This document shows, piece after piece, positions 42,870-52,628 of a DNA stretch of 64,000 nucleotides. The stretch's first letter is position 1; each line of letters starts with the position of its first letter. Source of the DNA: Ogataea parapolymorpha DL-1. Taxonomy: Eukaryota > Ascomycota > Pichiomycetes > Pichiales > Pichiaceae. The stretch spans positions 868,001 to 932,000 of the forward strand of contig NC_027861.1 in the NCBI RefSeq assembly GCF_000187245.1, written 5' to 3'. The position numbers and the translations under genes are program-made. Under the pieces are notes generated by a model. The model saw only the letters and a program-made list of their open reading frames with translations, did not search any database and was not told the origin of the DNA.

Positions 42870-43937
42870 CTACCCTGACACCTCGCGTTGCACCTCGAGC
42901 GCACGGGTCAGCACCTCCTCGATCGACGGTCTTTGGGCCGGGTCCACCACGAGACAGTAGCGCACGAGGTCCTTGAGCGCGGGCGAGTACTCTGGCGTTG
43001 GCGGGAAGCTGTAGCTGCCCGAGCTGATGGCTAGCGTGATGTTGGCCCCGTTGACGAGCTCCTCGCGCTCGAACGGCGAGTAGCCGTACAGCAGCGCGTA
43101 GAGCGTGCAACCGAGCGACCAGATGTCGATTTTCTCGTCGATTTTGTCGCCGACTTTGATGTCGAGCAGCTCTGGCGCGCGGTACGGCAGCGTGCAGTGC
43201 TCGTTGCTGAGCTCCTGGACGGTGATGGCCTGCGCCCGCGACTTGATGCTGACCCGTGCCCTTTCGCACGAGCCCAGGTCGCACAACACCGGCGTCCCGT
43301 CCTTGGCCAGCATGACGTTGGCCGGCTTTATGTCTCTGTGTGCAAAGCTAACCGTTTCCTGTAACTCTGTGCCATCTCGTATGCTCTCTTCAACGTTGCT
43401 GAGAAAGGGGTTATTTTCGTCGGCTCCGTCGCTGTCGTTCGGCTCCATTGACGACACAATCGTGTAGTTCTTAGAGACTTGGTGGCGGTGCATTGACTGG
43501 AGTCCGCGACAGATGCCTACAAACAGCCGCAGCGCCTCAGTTTCGTCCATGCGCGCGTTGTTCACGCTGTTCTTGTTAATGATGTCCTGCAAGGAGCCAT
43601 TTTCAAAGTAGGGCAGCAGGATGTAGATGGTTTTGGAGCCATCTGGCTCCTGGACGACCGACGAGTCGATCGACTTGATGATGAAGGGCGAGCGAAATTC
43701 GCGGTAGTTGTCCACCTCCTTCATGGCGGCCTTGAAGTTGGAGTTGCCGAACGGACACCGTATTTTCTTGAGCGCATACAAGCCGTGGTTGTTTTTCGAT
43801 TGCACGAGGTACACGTAGGAGAAACCGCCCTCGCCCAGCAGATTGAGGATCCTGAACGAGGCCTGGTTGATCTTCAACACGGGCGTTGTGTTGAAGATGC
43901 ACGGGAAGCACAATCCCACGCAGTCCAGAAGAGCCAT
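42870..43937 (-). CDS. ENV7: Env7-type vacuolar membrane protein kinase (NAK/STK16 family)
   Basis: A 355-residue Ser/Thr kinase from the ATG at 43937. The N-terminus MALLDCVGLCFPC holds three cysteines for palmitoylation, as in Env7 and STK16. Kinase motifs: LGEGGFSYVYL, catalytic Lys in YALKKI, HRDIKPANVML near residue 200, DLGSCE in place of the usual DFG, and YRAPELL. An insert rich in Ser/Asp/Asn (SSMEPNDSDGADENNPFLSNVEES) precedes the catalytic loop, as in other yeast Env7 proteins. Env7 acts at the vacuole in membrane fusion control. It diverges from RVB2 across 137 bp. Confidence 0.88.
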   Translation of the reverse strand: MALLDCVGLCFPCIFNTTPVLKINQASFRILNLLGEGGFSYVYLVQSKNNHGLYALKKIRCPFGNSNFKAAMKEVDNYREFRSPFIIKSIDSSVVQEPDGSKTIYILLPYFENGSLQDIINKNSVNNARMDETEALRLFVGICRGLQSMHRHQVSKNYTIVSSMEPNDSDGADENNPFLSNVEESIRDGTELQETVSFAHRDIKPANVMLAKDGTPVLCDLGSCERARVSIKSRAQAITVQELSNEHCTLPYRAPELLDIKVGDKIDEKIDIWSLGCTLYALLYGYSPFEREELVNGANITLAISSGSYSFPPTPEYSPALKDLVRYCLVVDPAQRPSIEEVLTRALEVQREVSG

Positions 43938-44041
43938 GATAATAAATAAAACTTGTTTAGATGCTTTTTTTAGTGCACATCTCTGCACAGGAACAGGTAA
44001 AATTTGCTTTGGAAGAAAAATAATCAAATAAAATAAAATAA

Positions 44042-45472
<1,431 letters not shown>

Positions 45473-45528
45473 AAATAGAGATCTACAGCACACTAAAACG
45501 AGCTCTTTTATTTGTACATTCCTGTAGT

Positions 45529-46051
45529 TCAACCGCTTCCCTTGGTGTTGAGGATCAGACCAATAATCATGCCGTACAGGCCCAGCACCTCGGCGAAAAT
45601 CAAAATCAGCACAATTCCCACAAAGAGCCGTGGCTGGTGCATAAACTGTCTGACCCCCTCGTCGCCCACTATGCCAATCGCATAGCCAGAGGCCAGACAG
45701 GCAAAGCCCACGGACAGTCCGCAGCTGAGATGCATGAACCCGTTGAACAAGGTGTAGTTATTGCTGGGACTGAGGCCTCCAGCGATCAGCACAGCCACGA
45801 CAAGCCCATAAACGGACAGAATACCGCTCATAACGACGGGAATGAGCGATCTCATGATCAGTTCCGGCTTGAATGTGCCGATTCCAGAGATTCCTATGCC
45901 AGACTTGGCAGTGCCGATTGCTGCGCCGGCGCAGCTCAGAACCATTGCTGCGCAGCAGCCGGCGAACCCAAAGAACGGCGCAAATGCGGGCGAGTACTCG
46001 GACTCGGGTAGTGTCGACCTGGAGTTAGTAGCAGAAGAGAGATACTTACAT
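45529..46051 (-). CDS. VMA11: V-ATPase proteolipid subunit c' with start codon split by a 31-nt intron
   Basis: complement(join(45529..46018,46050..46051)), 163 residues. Exon 1 contributes only the bases AT; exon 2 starts with G, giving [56 protein letters not shown]. This restores the four-helix proteolipid with the MST start of yeast Vma11. [32 protein letters not shown] and [24 protein letters not shown] (with the essential Glu) favour c' over c (Vma3). Subunit c' is a fungal-specific part of the Vo rotor ring. Without splicing the frame begins only at an internal Met (AAM). Divergent from NSL1 across about 100 bp. Confidence 0.93.
46019..46049 (-). other. Spliceosomal intron of VMA11, 31 nt, inside the ATG codon
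   Basis: GTAAGT donor, TACTAAC branch site and TCCAG acceptor with only three bases between branch motif and AG. Splicing joins AT to GTCGAC to create the ATG. Confidence 0.85.
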
Positions 46052-46155
46052 TTTGACGGTAAGTTTTGTGAGTTTTAATAAATTATTTGTGCTGTATAGC
46101 AACGTTACCCGGAGGAAATAAATAAATACACAATAATTATACAATTATCAGACCT

Positions 46156-46791
46156 ATGTCCTCTCCAGCCAAGATCCATCTCCAGCTGCGCGAGCTGCGA
46201 TATCTGTACGACGCGCTGCAGACGGCCGTGGCCGCCAAGGTGGACACACATCTGGCACAGATCCGCGACAAGGGCGACCCTGCGCTGGCGAAGTCGGTGC
46301 GCAGGCTCGTGGCCCAGTTTGTCGACGGCATCTTCGACGATATACAGCATTCGCTCGAGATCGACGACGTGGCGGCGTCGCAATTGGCCAGCAACACGAT
46401 CTCCAGCATGCTGGCCAACCCTGCGCTGCTCAACGAGAAAATAGAGCCGTACGACTTTGCGCTCAATGACAGGTTGCGCGACCTGTACACGCGCGTCGAG
46501 GAGAAGGTGGAGTCGCTTTCGAACTTGAGGCGCACGCAGCCCGCCAGCATCCGGGACGAGTACGAGGCGCTGGTGCGCGAAAACGAGACTGTTGTCGACG
46601 CGATTGTCGCGGAGTCGGCGCAGAACCGTGCTGCCGCGTCAGACGCAGCAGCAGCCGTGCCCGACATGGACGACCTGCGCCACGATTTCAAGTGCATTCT
46701 AAACGACCTCGCCGACCTTAAACACGACGTGCCCGAGACCAGACACGGCGTCGACAACCTCGCAAACGTGATCTCGTTTGTGCACCACTAA
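46156..46791 (+). CDS. NSL1: Kinetochore MIND complex subunit, Nsl1/Mis14-like
   Basis: A 211-residue helical protein. The pattern of LRELRYLYDALQTAV at the N-terminus, FVDGIFDDIQHSLEIDDV in the first third and the block IEPYDFALNDRLRDLYTRVEEKVESLSNLRRTQPASIRDEYEALV in the middle matches the Mis14/Nsl1 family; the 'LYT-VEE---LRR-QP' stretch is its best mark. Nsl1 joins Mtw1, Dsn1 and Nnf1 to bridge centromeric chromatin and Ndc80. The C-terminus (FKCILNDLADLKHDVPETRHGVDNLANVISFV) is coiled-coil-like. Assignment is from memory and moderately firm. Confidence 0.7.
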   Translation: MSSPAKIHLQLRELRYLYDALQTAVAAKVDTHLAQIRDKGDPALAKSVRRLVAQFVDGIFDDIQHSLEIDDVAASQLASNTISSMLANPALLNEKIEPYDFALNDRLRDLYTRVEEKVESLSNLRRTQPASIRDEYEALVRENETVVDAIVAESAQNRAAASDAAAAVPDMDDLRHDFKCILNDLADLKHDVPETRHGVDNLANVISFVHH

Positions 46792-46876
46792 TTTTGTACA
46801 CTAGCCCAAGTAGCAGAATTTTTGCTATATTTATTTCAGTTATTTTTGGCTATATATTTATTTTAAATCATTTTTC

Positions 46877-47659
46877 ATGTCATTCCAACAGCTGTTCCAA
46901 CAGATATCCGACCAGGGCCGGCGGCTCTTTGCCGCCACCGAGCGTGCCCCTGCGCTATCGACCGGCCTGTGCGTGTTTCTGGTGCTCGTGTACCTTTATT
47001 CGATCGCCAACCCGGCCATTCTCGACAAGTGGTCGCTGACGCCATGGACGCTCTACAACCTCGAGCTGAGCCGGCTGACGACGTACCCGCTCGTGCACGC
47101 AAATTTCGTCCATCTTCTGTTCAACGTGGTGTCGCTGTACGGGCCCCTGTGCCAGTTTGAGGTGCAAAATGGCACCGTCCACACGGCCATCGTGCTCAAT
47201 TTCCTGGCCACTTGCGTGGCCATCCCTTATTGTCTGTGCGGCATGCTTTTCTTTCCAACCACAAGCGTCCTGGGAGCGTCCGGCTGGGGCTTTTCGATGC
47301 TCAGCTACTACTACTATCTGCAGGCCCAGACAGCAGAAAACACCAGGATCTACACGGTGGACGTGCCTACAACGATGATCCCGTTCATCCTGCTGCTTGT
47401 GGTGGGTGTGCTGGTGCCGAGCTCGAGTTTCATCGGTCATTTGTTTGCCATTTTGGCCGGATATGCGCTCGGATACGGGTATCTCAAACACTTCACGAAC
47501 CCGCCGTTCCGGATCGTCGAACGCGTCGAATCGGCGTTGGCAGGCGTGATTGGCCGCCTGCCGCCCCAGATCCACTACATCCGCGAGCAGGACGTCAGCA
47601 GCGACCGGTACGTGCTGCCCTCGCACGGGGGCCAGGTGCTGGGCACTAATAGAGGCTGA
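46877..47659 (+). CDS. RBD2: Rhomboid protease of the Golgi Rbd2 type
   Basis: A 260-residue multipass protein with six or so TM spans. Rhomboid features: WTLYNLELSRLTTYPLVHANFVHLLFNVVSLYGPL (N-terminal H-x-x-x-x-H/N region), catalytic Ser in VLGASGWGFSML (G-A-S-G), and catalytic His in SFIGHLFAILAGYALGYGYL. The cytosolic tail (residues ~200-260) is soluble and ends SHGGQVLGTNRG. Rbd2 is the Golgi rhomboid of fungi; in some species it activates sterol-regulated transcription factors. It is convergent with CMD1, 47 bp apart. Confidence 0.9.
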   Translation: MSFQQLFQQISDQGRRLFAATERAPALSTGLCVFLVLVYLYSIANPAILDKWSLTPWTLYNLELSRLTTYPLVHANFVHLLFNVVSLYGPLCQFEVQNGTVHTAIVLNFLATCVAIPYCLCGMLFFPTTSVLGASGWGFSMLSYYYYLQAQTAENTRIYTVDVPTTMIPFILLLVVGVLVPSSSFIGHLFAILAGYALGYGYLKHFTNPPFRIVERVESALAGVIGRLPPQIHYIREQDVSSDRYVLPSHGGQVLGTNRG

Positions 47660-47706
47660 AAGAATTAACGGTAGATAGATGTATCAATAGTACATTTCGT
47701 GAACAC

Positions 47707-48199
47707 TCATTTCCCACGCAGGATCTTGGCGAACTCCTCGATGTCGATCTGGCCATCCGAGTCGGTATCGGCGGCCTGGAGCATCTGTCTGGCCTCCTCC
47801 TCTGTGAGCCTCTCGCCGATGGTCGTGAGCACGCGGACCAGCTCCGTCTGGGAGATCTTGCCGTCACCGTCACTGTCAAACACCTTGAACGCCTCCAGGA
47901 TCTCGGCCTCCACGTCCTGCTCCTTGATCTGTCTTGCCATCATGGTGAGAAACTCGGAAAACTCGATCAGGGAGTTGCCGTTCGTGTCAATCTCGTTCAC
48001 CAGGTCGTTCAGTTCCTGCTGCGTTGGATTCTGGCCCAGCGCCCTCATCACTGTGCCTAGCTCTGATGCGGAAATCTTGCCGTCGCCATCCTTGTCGAAA
48101 ATGCTGAACGCTTCTTTGAACTCGTCGATCTGTTCTGGGGTTAACTTCTCGCTCTGCATCGTTAGCGGTGGAACAAACAATTGCTGTGATACTTACCAT
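47707..48199 (-). CDS. CMD1: Calmodulin; first exon is just the ATG (43-nt intron)
   Basis: complement(join(47707..48153,48197..48199)), 149 residues, [29 protein letters not shown]... Unspliced translation would start at an artefactual [11 protein letters not shown]-hand loops: [27 protein letters not shown] (Ser at the usual Gly of position 6), [29 protein letters not shown]. Loop IV keeps Asp at 1, 3 and 5 and Glu at 12, so it should bind calcium, unlike the degenerate loop IV of S. cerevisiae calmodulin. Calmodulin is the essential Ca2+ sensor for calcineurin, kinases and the spindle pole. The intron has a GTAAGT donor, GCTAAC branch site and GCAG acceptor. Confidence 0.96.
48154..48196 (-). 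other. Spliceosomal intron of CMD1, 43 nt, directly after ATG
   Basis: GTAAGT donor following the ATG, CCGCTAAC branch site and GATGCAG acceptor. Removal gives the canonical MSEKLTPEQ start of calmodulin. Confidence 0.9.
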
Positions 48200-48385
48200 T
48201 TTCTAATAATAAACACGTATTTATTTGTGTTTGTCAACAGGCGATTGCCAGAAAATTAGTATGGTGTTGTTCGCCCGTGTCGTTTTGGCAGATCCGACTA
48301 ATTGGGCCCGGAAGGAGAAAAAAAAGGGGATTTATTTTGAACCTTAAAACTTTATTCATTATACAATTTTCTAGCAATTAGTTGA

Positions 48386-50974
48386 TCAGCCGGAACACAT
48401 CTCACAGGCCTCTGGGTTGTTGATGGCACATGCGACGACCTTGGCGTTGAAAATGTCGTACTCATCTGAGCCATCCTTGTTTTCTGCCTCTTCAGGCTCT
48501 TTAGGTTCCTCCTTGATGCTCAGCTCGGCCATCGAGCCCTCAATGCTGGTGGGAGCGGTCTGCGGCGAAGGCGTCTCGACGGCGGTCGAGTCAGCGGACG
48601 AGAACGACACGTCCTCGCTCGAAGAGGTTTTTCTCGGAACGTACTTCTTGAGTTTTAGCTTGTTGAGCGAAGCAACCGTCGACGAAGCGGTGGCGGCAGA
48701 TTTCTGGTCAACGGTGAACTGGATGGCGGCAGCAGCAGCCTGGGTTCTGAGGTAGTACATGCCGGTCTTGAGTCCCTTCTTCCAGCCGTAGAAGTGCATC
48801 GACGTCAACTTGCCCATGGTTGGGTTCTTGAGGTGGATATTCATCGACTGCGACTGGTCGATGTACGCGCCTCTGTCGGCCGCCATGTCGATGATGCTTT
48901 TCTGCGGAATCTCCCAGACGGTACGGTACAGGTCCTTCAACTCCTGTGGCACATTTGGCAAGTTCTGGACGGAGCCGTTGTCCTTGATAATGAAATTCTT
49001 CATCGAGTCGTTCCACAATCCAAGATTAACAAGGTCTCTCAGCAAGTACGGATTGACGATCTGGAACTCGCCAGCAAGCACTCTTCTGGAGTAGATGTTG
49101 GAGGTGTAAGGCTCGAAACACTCGTTGTATCCCAAGATCTGCGACGTCGACGCGGTTGGCATAGGAGCCACCAAGAGCGAGTTTCTGAGTCCATCTTTCT
49201 GAATACGGGCCTTGAGCGAGTCCCAGTCCCACAGATCGGTTGGTTTCTTGCCCCAGAGGTCGAACTGCAAAATACCTTGCGAAGCTGGCGATCCCTCAAA
49301 GGTCTCGTACTTGCCATCCCTAACGGCCAGCTCGGCAGAGGCCTCCAAAGCTCCGTGGTAGATGGTCTCGAAAATCTGGATGTTCAGCTCTCTGGCCTCT
49401 GGAGAGTCAAAAGGCAGTCTCAGCTGCATGAACACATCGGCCAGACCTTGAACACCCACGGCAATTGGTCTGTTGCGCATATTGGATCTTCTTGCCTCCG
49501 GAACAGGATAATAGTTTCTGTCGATGATCTTGTTGAGGTTCTTGGTGACAACCTTGGTGATCTGGTGCAGCTTCTCAAAGTTGTACCAACTAGTATTGTC
49601 GTCGGACTCGACGAAGGCCGGCAGGGCGATCGATGCCAAATTACACACGGCCACCTCCTCTGGAGACGAGTACTCGACAATTTCGCAGCACAAATTAGAC
49701 GACTTGATAATACCCAGGTTCTTCTGGTTGGTCTTGGAGTTGCAGGCGTCCTTGTACAGCATGAATGGCGTGCCTGTCTCGGTTTGGGCCTCCAAAATGG
49801 CGTACCACAGCTTCTGGGCCTTGACAGTCTGGCGTCCACGGCCTTCCTTTTCGTATCTGGTGTACAGCTCCTTGAACTCGTCGCCGTACACGTCGGCAAG
49901 CCCTGGAGCCTCGGAAGGCGAGAACAGCGTCCATTCGGCGTTCTGCTCGACTCTCTCCATGAACAGGTCAGGAATCCACAGCGCAGGGAACAGGTCTCTT
50001 GCTCTGATCTCCTCCTTACCGTGGTTCTTCCGGATGTCGATAAAGTCAAAAATATCTGAGTGCCATGGCTCAACGTACAGAGCAAACGCACCAGGACGCT
50101 TGTTGCCTCCCTGGTCGACGTATCTGGCGGTGTTGTTGAACACTCTCACCATTGGAATGATACCGTTGGACGTGCCGTTGGTTCCAGCGATGTAAGATCC
50201 GGTGGATCTAATGTTGTGGATGTGCAAACCAATGCCTCCGGCAGCCTTGGAGATCAGAGCACAGGTCTTGAGGGTGTCGTAGATACCATCGATGGAGTCG
50301 TCCTTCATAGCAACCAAGAAACAGGAAGACATCTGTGGATGAGGAGTACCGGCATTAAACAGAGTTGGCGACGCGTGGGTGAAGAATTTTTGCGACATCA
50401 GGTTGTACGTCTCGATGACGCTCGGAATGTCATCGCCATGGATACCAATGGCCACACGCATGACCATGTGCTGGGGTCTCTCGGCGACTTTTCCATCGAT
50501 CTTCAAGAGGTACGACCGCTCCAGCGTCTTGAAGCCAAAATAGTTGTACGAGAAGTCTCTGTCGTACACGATGGCAGAGTTCAGCTCGTCGGCGTGCTCT
50601 TGGACAATCCGGTACGTTTCGTCCGAGATCATCGGCGAAGGCTTGCCGTTCTTGGGGTTGATATAGTGGTACAGCTGGTCAACAACCTGGGAAAACTGCT
50701 TGGTGGTTTGCTTGTGCAGGTTGGAAATGGCAATTCTGGCGGCCAAGGTGGCGTAGTCGGGATGGATCGTGGTCATGTAAGCGGCGGTCTCGGCTGCGAG
50801 GTTGTCCAGCTCGATGGTAGTGACGCCATGATAGACACCAGAGATGACTCTCTGGGTGATGGCAACGGGCTCGACGTGCTCTGGGTCGAGGCCGTAGCAC
50901 AGTCGAGACACTCTGGCGGTGATCTTGTCGAATCTGACTGGCTCTTTGCGCCCGTCTCTTTTCAAAACGTACAT
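48386..50974 (-). CDS. RNR1: Ribonucleotide reductase large subunit
   Basis: An 862-residue class Ia R1 protein. The N-terminal ATP-cone ([30 protein letters not shown]) is complete. Active-site features include [79 protein letters not shown], and a C-terminal swinging-arm pair CEMCSG. A Ser/Pro/Glu-rich linker ([22 protein letters not shown]) precedes the tail. It reduces NDPs to dNDPs for DNA synthesis. Three MCB (ACGCGT) sites sit 43-70 bp upstream of the ATG, indicating MBF-driven G1/S expression. It shares its upstream region with RPL26. Confidence 0.97.
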   Translation of the reverse strand: MYVLKRDGRKEPVRFDKITARVSRLCYGLDPEHVEPVAITQRVISGVYHGVTTIELDNLAAETAAYMTTIHPDYATLAARIAISNLHKQTTKQFSQVVDQLYHYINPKNGKPSPMISDETYRIVQEHADELNSAIVYDRDFSYNYFGFKTLERSYLLKIDGKVAERPQHMVMRVAIGIHGDDIPSVIETYNLMSQKFFTHASPTLFNAGTPHPQMSSCFLVAMKDDSIDGIYDTLKTCALISKAAGGIGLHIHNIRSTGSYIAGTNGTSNGIIPMVRVFNNTARYVDQGGNKRPGAFALYVEPWHSDIFDFIDIRKNHGKEEIRARDLFPALWIPDLFMERVEQNAEWTLFSPSEAPGLADVYGDEFKELYTRYEKEGRGRQTVKAQKLWYAILEAQTETGTPFMLYKDACNSKTNQKNLGIIKSSNLCCEIVEYSSPEEVAVCNLASIALPAFVESDDNTSWYNFEKLHQITKVVTKNLNKIIDRNYYPVPEARRSNMRNRPIAVGVQGLADVFMQLRLPFDSPEARELNIQIFETIYHGALEASAELAVRDGKYETFEGSPASQGILQFDLWGKKPTDLWDWDSLKARIQKDGLRNSLLVAPMPTASTSQILGYNECFEPYTSNIYSRRVLAGEFQIVNPYLLRDLVNLGLWNDSMKNFIIKDNGSVQNLPNVPQELKDLYRTVWEIPQKSIIDMAADRGAYIDQSQSMNIHLKNPTMGKLTSMHFYGWKKGLKTGMYYLRTQAAAAAIQFTVDQKSAATASSTVASLNKLKLKKYVPRKTSSSEDVSFSSADSTAVETPSPQTAPTSIEGSMAELSIKEEPKEPEEAENKDGSDEYDIFNAKVVACAINNPEACEMCSG

Positions 50975-51016
50975 TGTGGATGTGAATTTGTTTAGGGTGG
51001 AACAGAGGATTTATAT

Positions 51017-51044
51017 ACGCGTGCACGCGACGCGTAAGACGCGT
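51017..51044. promoter_or_regulatory. Three MCB (ACGCGT) boxes upstream of RNR1
   Basis: ACGCGT at 51017-51022, 51030-51035 and 51039-51044, next to a TATATA. MCB boxes bind MBF (Mbp1/Swi6) and are the classical control of RNR1 and other G1/S genes. Confidence 0.8.
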
Positions 51045-51138
51045 GGTGGGCGGGTAACCCAGCGAGGAAATAGCGGAGCGAAAACAAAAACAGCGAGCCT
51101 GACTAATCACACAGGTGCGAGGTGGAGGAAAATTTTGT

Positions 51139-51144
51139 CACGTG
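51139..51144. promoter_or_regulatory. CACGTG box upstream of RPL26
   Basis: GTCACGTGAT lies about 100 bp upstream of the RPL26 ATG. Cbf1 binds this motif and helps drive ribosomal-protein genes in several yeasts outside the S. cerevisiae lineage. Confidence 0.45.
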
Positions 51145-51241
51145 ATGTGATTCTAGGTCTCTCGTGCCCTATTCTCCTTACCTAAGCACTTCTGTCTGGC
51201 TTTTGAAAAATTTCGACAAAAAAAACTTCATTCCACCAACC

Positions 51242-51625
51242 ATGGCTAAGATTTCCCAAGACGTCTCCTCCTCCAGATCCAAGGCCAGAAAGGCTTACTT
51301 CAACGCTCCATCCTCTGTGAGAAGAGTTCTGATGTCTGCTCCTCTCTCCAAGGAGCTCAGAGAACAATACAAAATCAAGGCTCTCCCAGTGAGAAAGAAC
51401 GACCAAGTTCTCGTTGTCAGAGGTTCCAAGAAGGGCCAGGAGGGAACCATCTCCTCCGTGTACAGACTGAAATACGCCATCCAACTCGAAAAATTGACCA
51501 AAGAGAAATCCAACGGTGCCAGCGTGCCAGTCAACATCCACCCATCCAAGGTCGTCATCACCAAATTGCACTTGGACAAGGACAGAAAGGCTTTGATTGA
51601 GAGAAAGGGTGGAAAGGCCGAGTAG
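51242..51625 (+). CDS. RPL26: 60S ribosomal protein L26 (uL24)
   Basis: A 127-residue protein from the ATG at 51242: [77 protein letters not shown]. The KOW motif ([25 protein letters not shown]) and the opening match eukaryotic uL24, which sits near the exit tunnel. The gene has no intron and uses few rare codons, as for highly expressed genes. The longer open frame before the ATG is the 5' UTR. Confidence 0.97.
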   Translation: MAKISQDVSSSRSKARKAYFNAPSSVRRVLMSAPLSKELREQYKIKALPVRKNDQVLVVRGSKKGQEGTISSVYRLKYAIQLEKLTKEKSNGASVPVNIHPSKVVITKLHLDKDRKALIERKGGKAE

Positions 51626-51655
51626 AAGTGTCATATACTAATAAAACCGATATTG

Positions 51656-52531
51656 TTATTTGTGTCCGACTTTGCGGGCAAGAACGTACACAGTTTTCCA
51701 CGAGATCTGGATGCTCGTTTGTAGGTCCCAGCCAAGCCTGGTGTTGAGCCGCCTGTACACTTCCTGCAGCGGGTCCTGGGCGTCAGGCTTTTTCTGGTTC
51801 GCCATCTGCCACCTGTGGTACGAACTCCAAGTCTTGGCGTAGTTGAGATATTCGGCCACGGTCAGATTTCTGGAGATGGTGAATTTTGCGTTCTCTGCAG
51901 GCTCTTTTGCCGGGTCGTGGTACACCACCTCGACATTGGAGAATCGGGAATCGGCGGCCAATTTCTCATTCACGTCCTTGTACAGCCGTCTTAAGATGCC
52001 GCGTCCCGGCTGCTCCCAGTATGGTCCCAAAAACGCCCCGTCCTCGTACACCATCTCATCATAGATCTGGTTGGCCTCGGGCGCGCCGACAAACACGGGA
52101 TCCACGTAGGCAAAGTAAGCCACCGTGCCATTGTCTCGCAGCAGTCTGCTGAGCTCGTTGAACCATTTGTCAGTGTCGAACCAGTGCACGCACTCTCCAG
52201 CCACCACGACATCAACCGATGCGTCTTCGACGGGGACTTTTTCTGCAGGACACACATAAAACTCCACAGGCGTGCTCAATGTGCGTGCCACCTCTTTGGA
52301 CCGCTCCACCATCACCGTCGACAGGTCTGTGGCCACCACTTTTTGGAAGTGGGGGCTCAATGGCTTGAACGCCTGTCCTGTGCCACACCCAATGTCCAGC
52401 AACGTGCCGAACTTGTTGCCTGGCACAGAGCCGTGGTACTTGAGAATGATGTCAAACAGAGAGCTTGGGTATTGCGGCCGGAAGTCGCCGTACTGCTTCG
52501 CATCGAATTGCTTATCTGAAAAAGCAGACAT
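51656..52531 (-). CDS. SAM-dependent methyltransferase, Crg1/Tmt1-like
   Basis: A 291-residue class I methyltransferase. Motif I LLDIGCGTGQAFKPLSPHFQKVVATDLS, then VEFYVCPAEKVPVEDASVDVVVAGECVHWFDTDKWFNEL (motif II/post-I region), and the C-terminal TWSSYHRWQ...DPLQEVYRRLNTRLGWD. The opening FDAKQYGDFRPQYPSSLFDIILKYH matches yeast Crg1 (cantharidin resistance) and Tmt1 (trans-aconitate methyltransferase), both about 290-300 residues. Which activity applies is undecided. It is convergent with RPL26, 30 bp apart. Confidence 0.88.
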   Translation of the reverse strand: MSAFSDKQFDAKQYGDFRPQYPSSLFDIILKYHGSVPGNKFGTLLDIGCGTGQAFKPLSPHFQKVVATDLSTVMVERSKEVARTLSTPVEFYVCPAEKVPVEDASVDVVVAGECVHWFDTDKWFNELSRLLRDNGTVAYFAYVDPVFVGAPEANQIYDEMVYEDGAFLGPYWEQPGRGILRRLYKDVNEKLAADSRFSNVEVVYHDPAKEPAENAKFTISRNLTVAEYLNYAKTWSSYHRWQMANQKKPDAQDPLQEVYRRLNTRLGWDLQTSIQISWKTVYVLARKVGHK

Positions 52532-52628
52532 ACTATAAATTGTGGAGAATAATTTCTGGGTTATTATTATTATTTATATAGTCAGGGGGATATGCTACTA
52601 GAAAAAAATGATGAAGAGGACGGGCTTT

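Noticed and set aside
47990..48199. Open reading frame running through the CMD1 intron (minus strand)
   Set aside because: Reads from the CMD1 ATG through the intron into another frame; it is the unspliced product, not a separate gene.
48794..50995. Two long plus-strand open frames opposite RNR1
   Set aside because: They mirror the biased codon use of RNR1 and have no recognisable domain.
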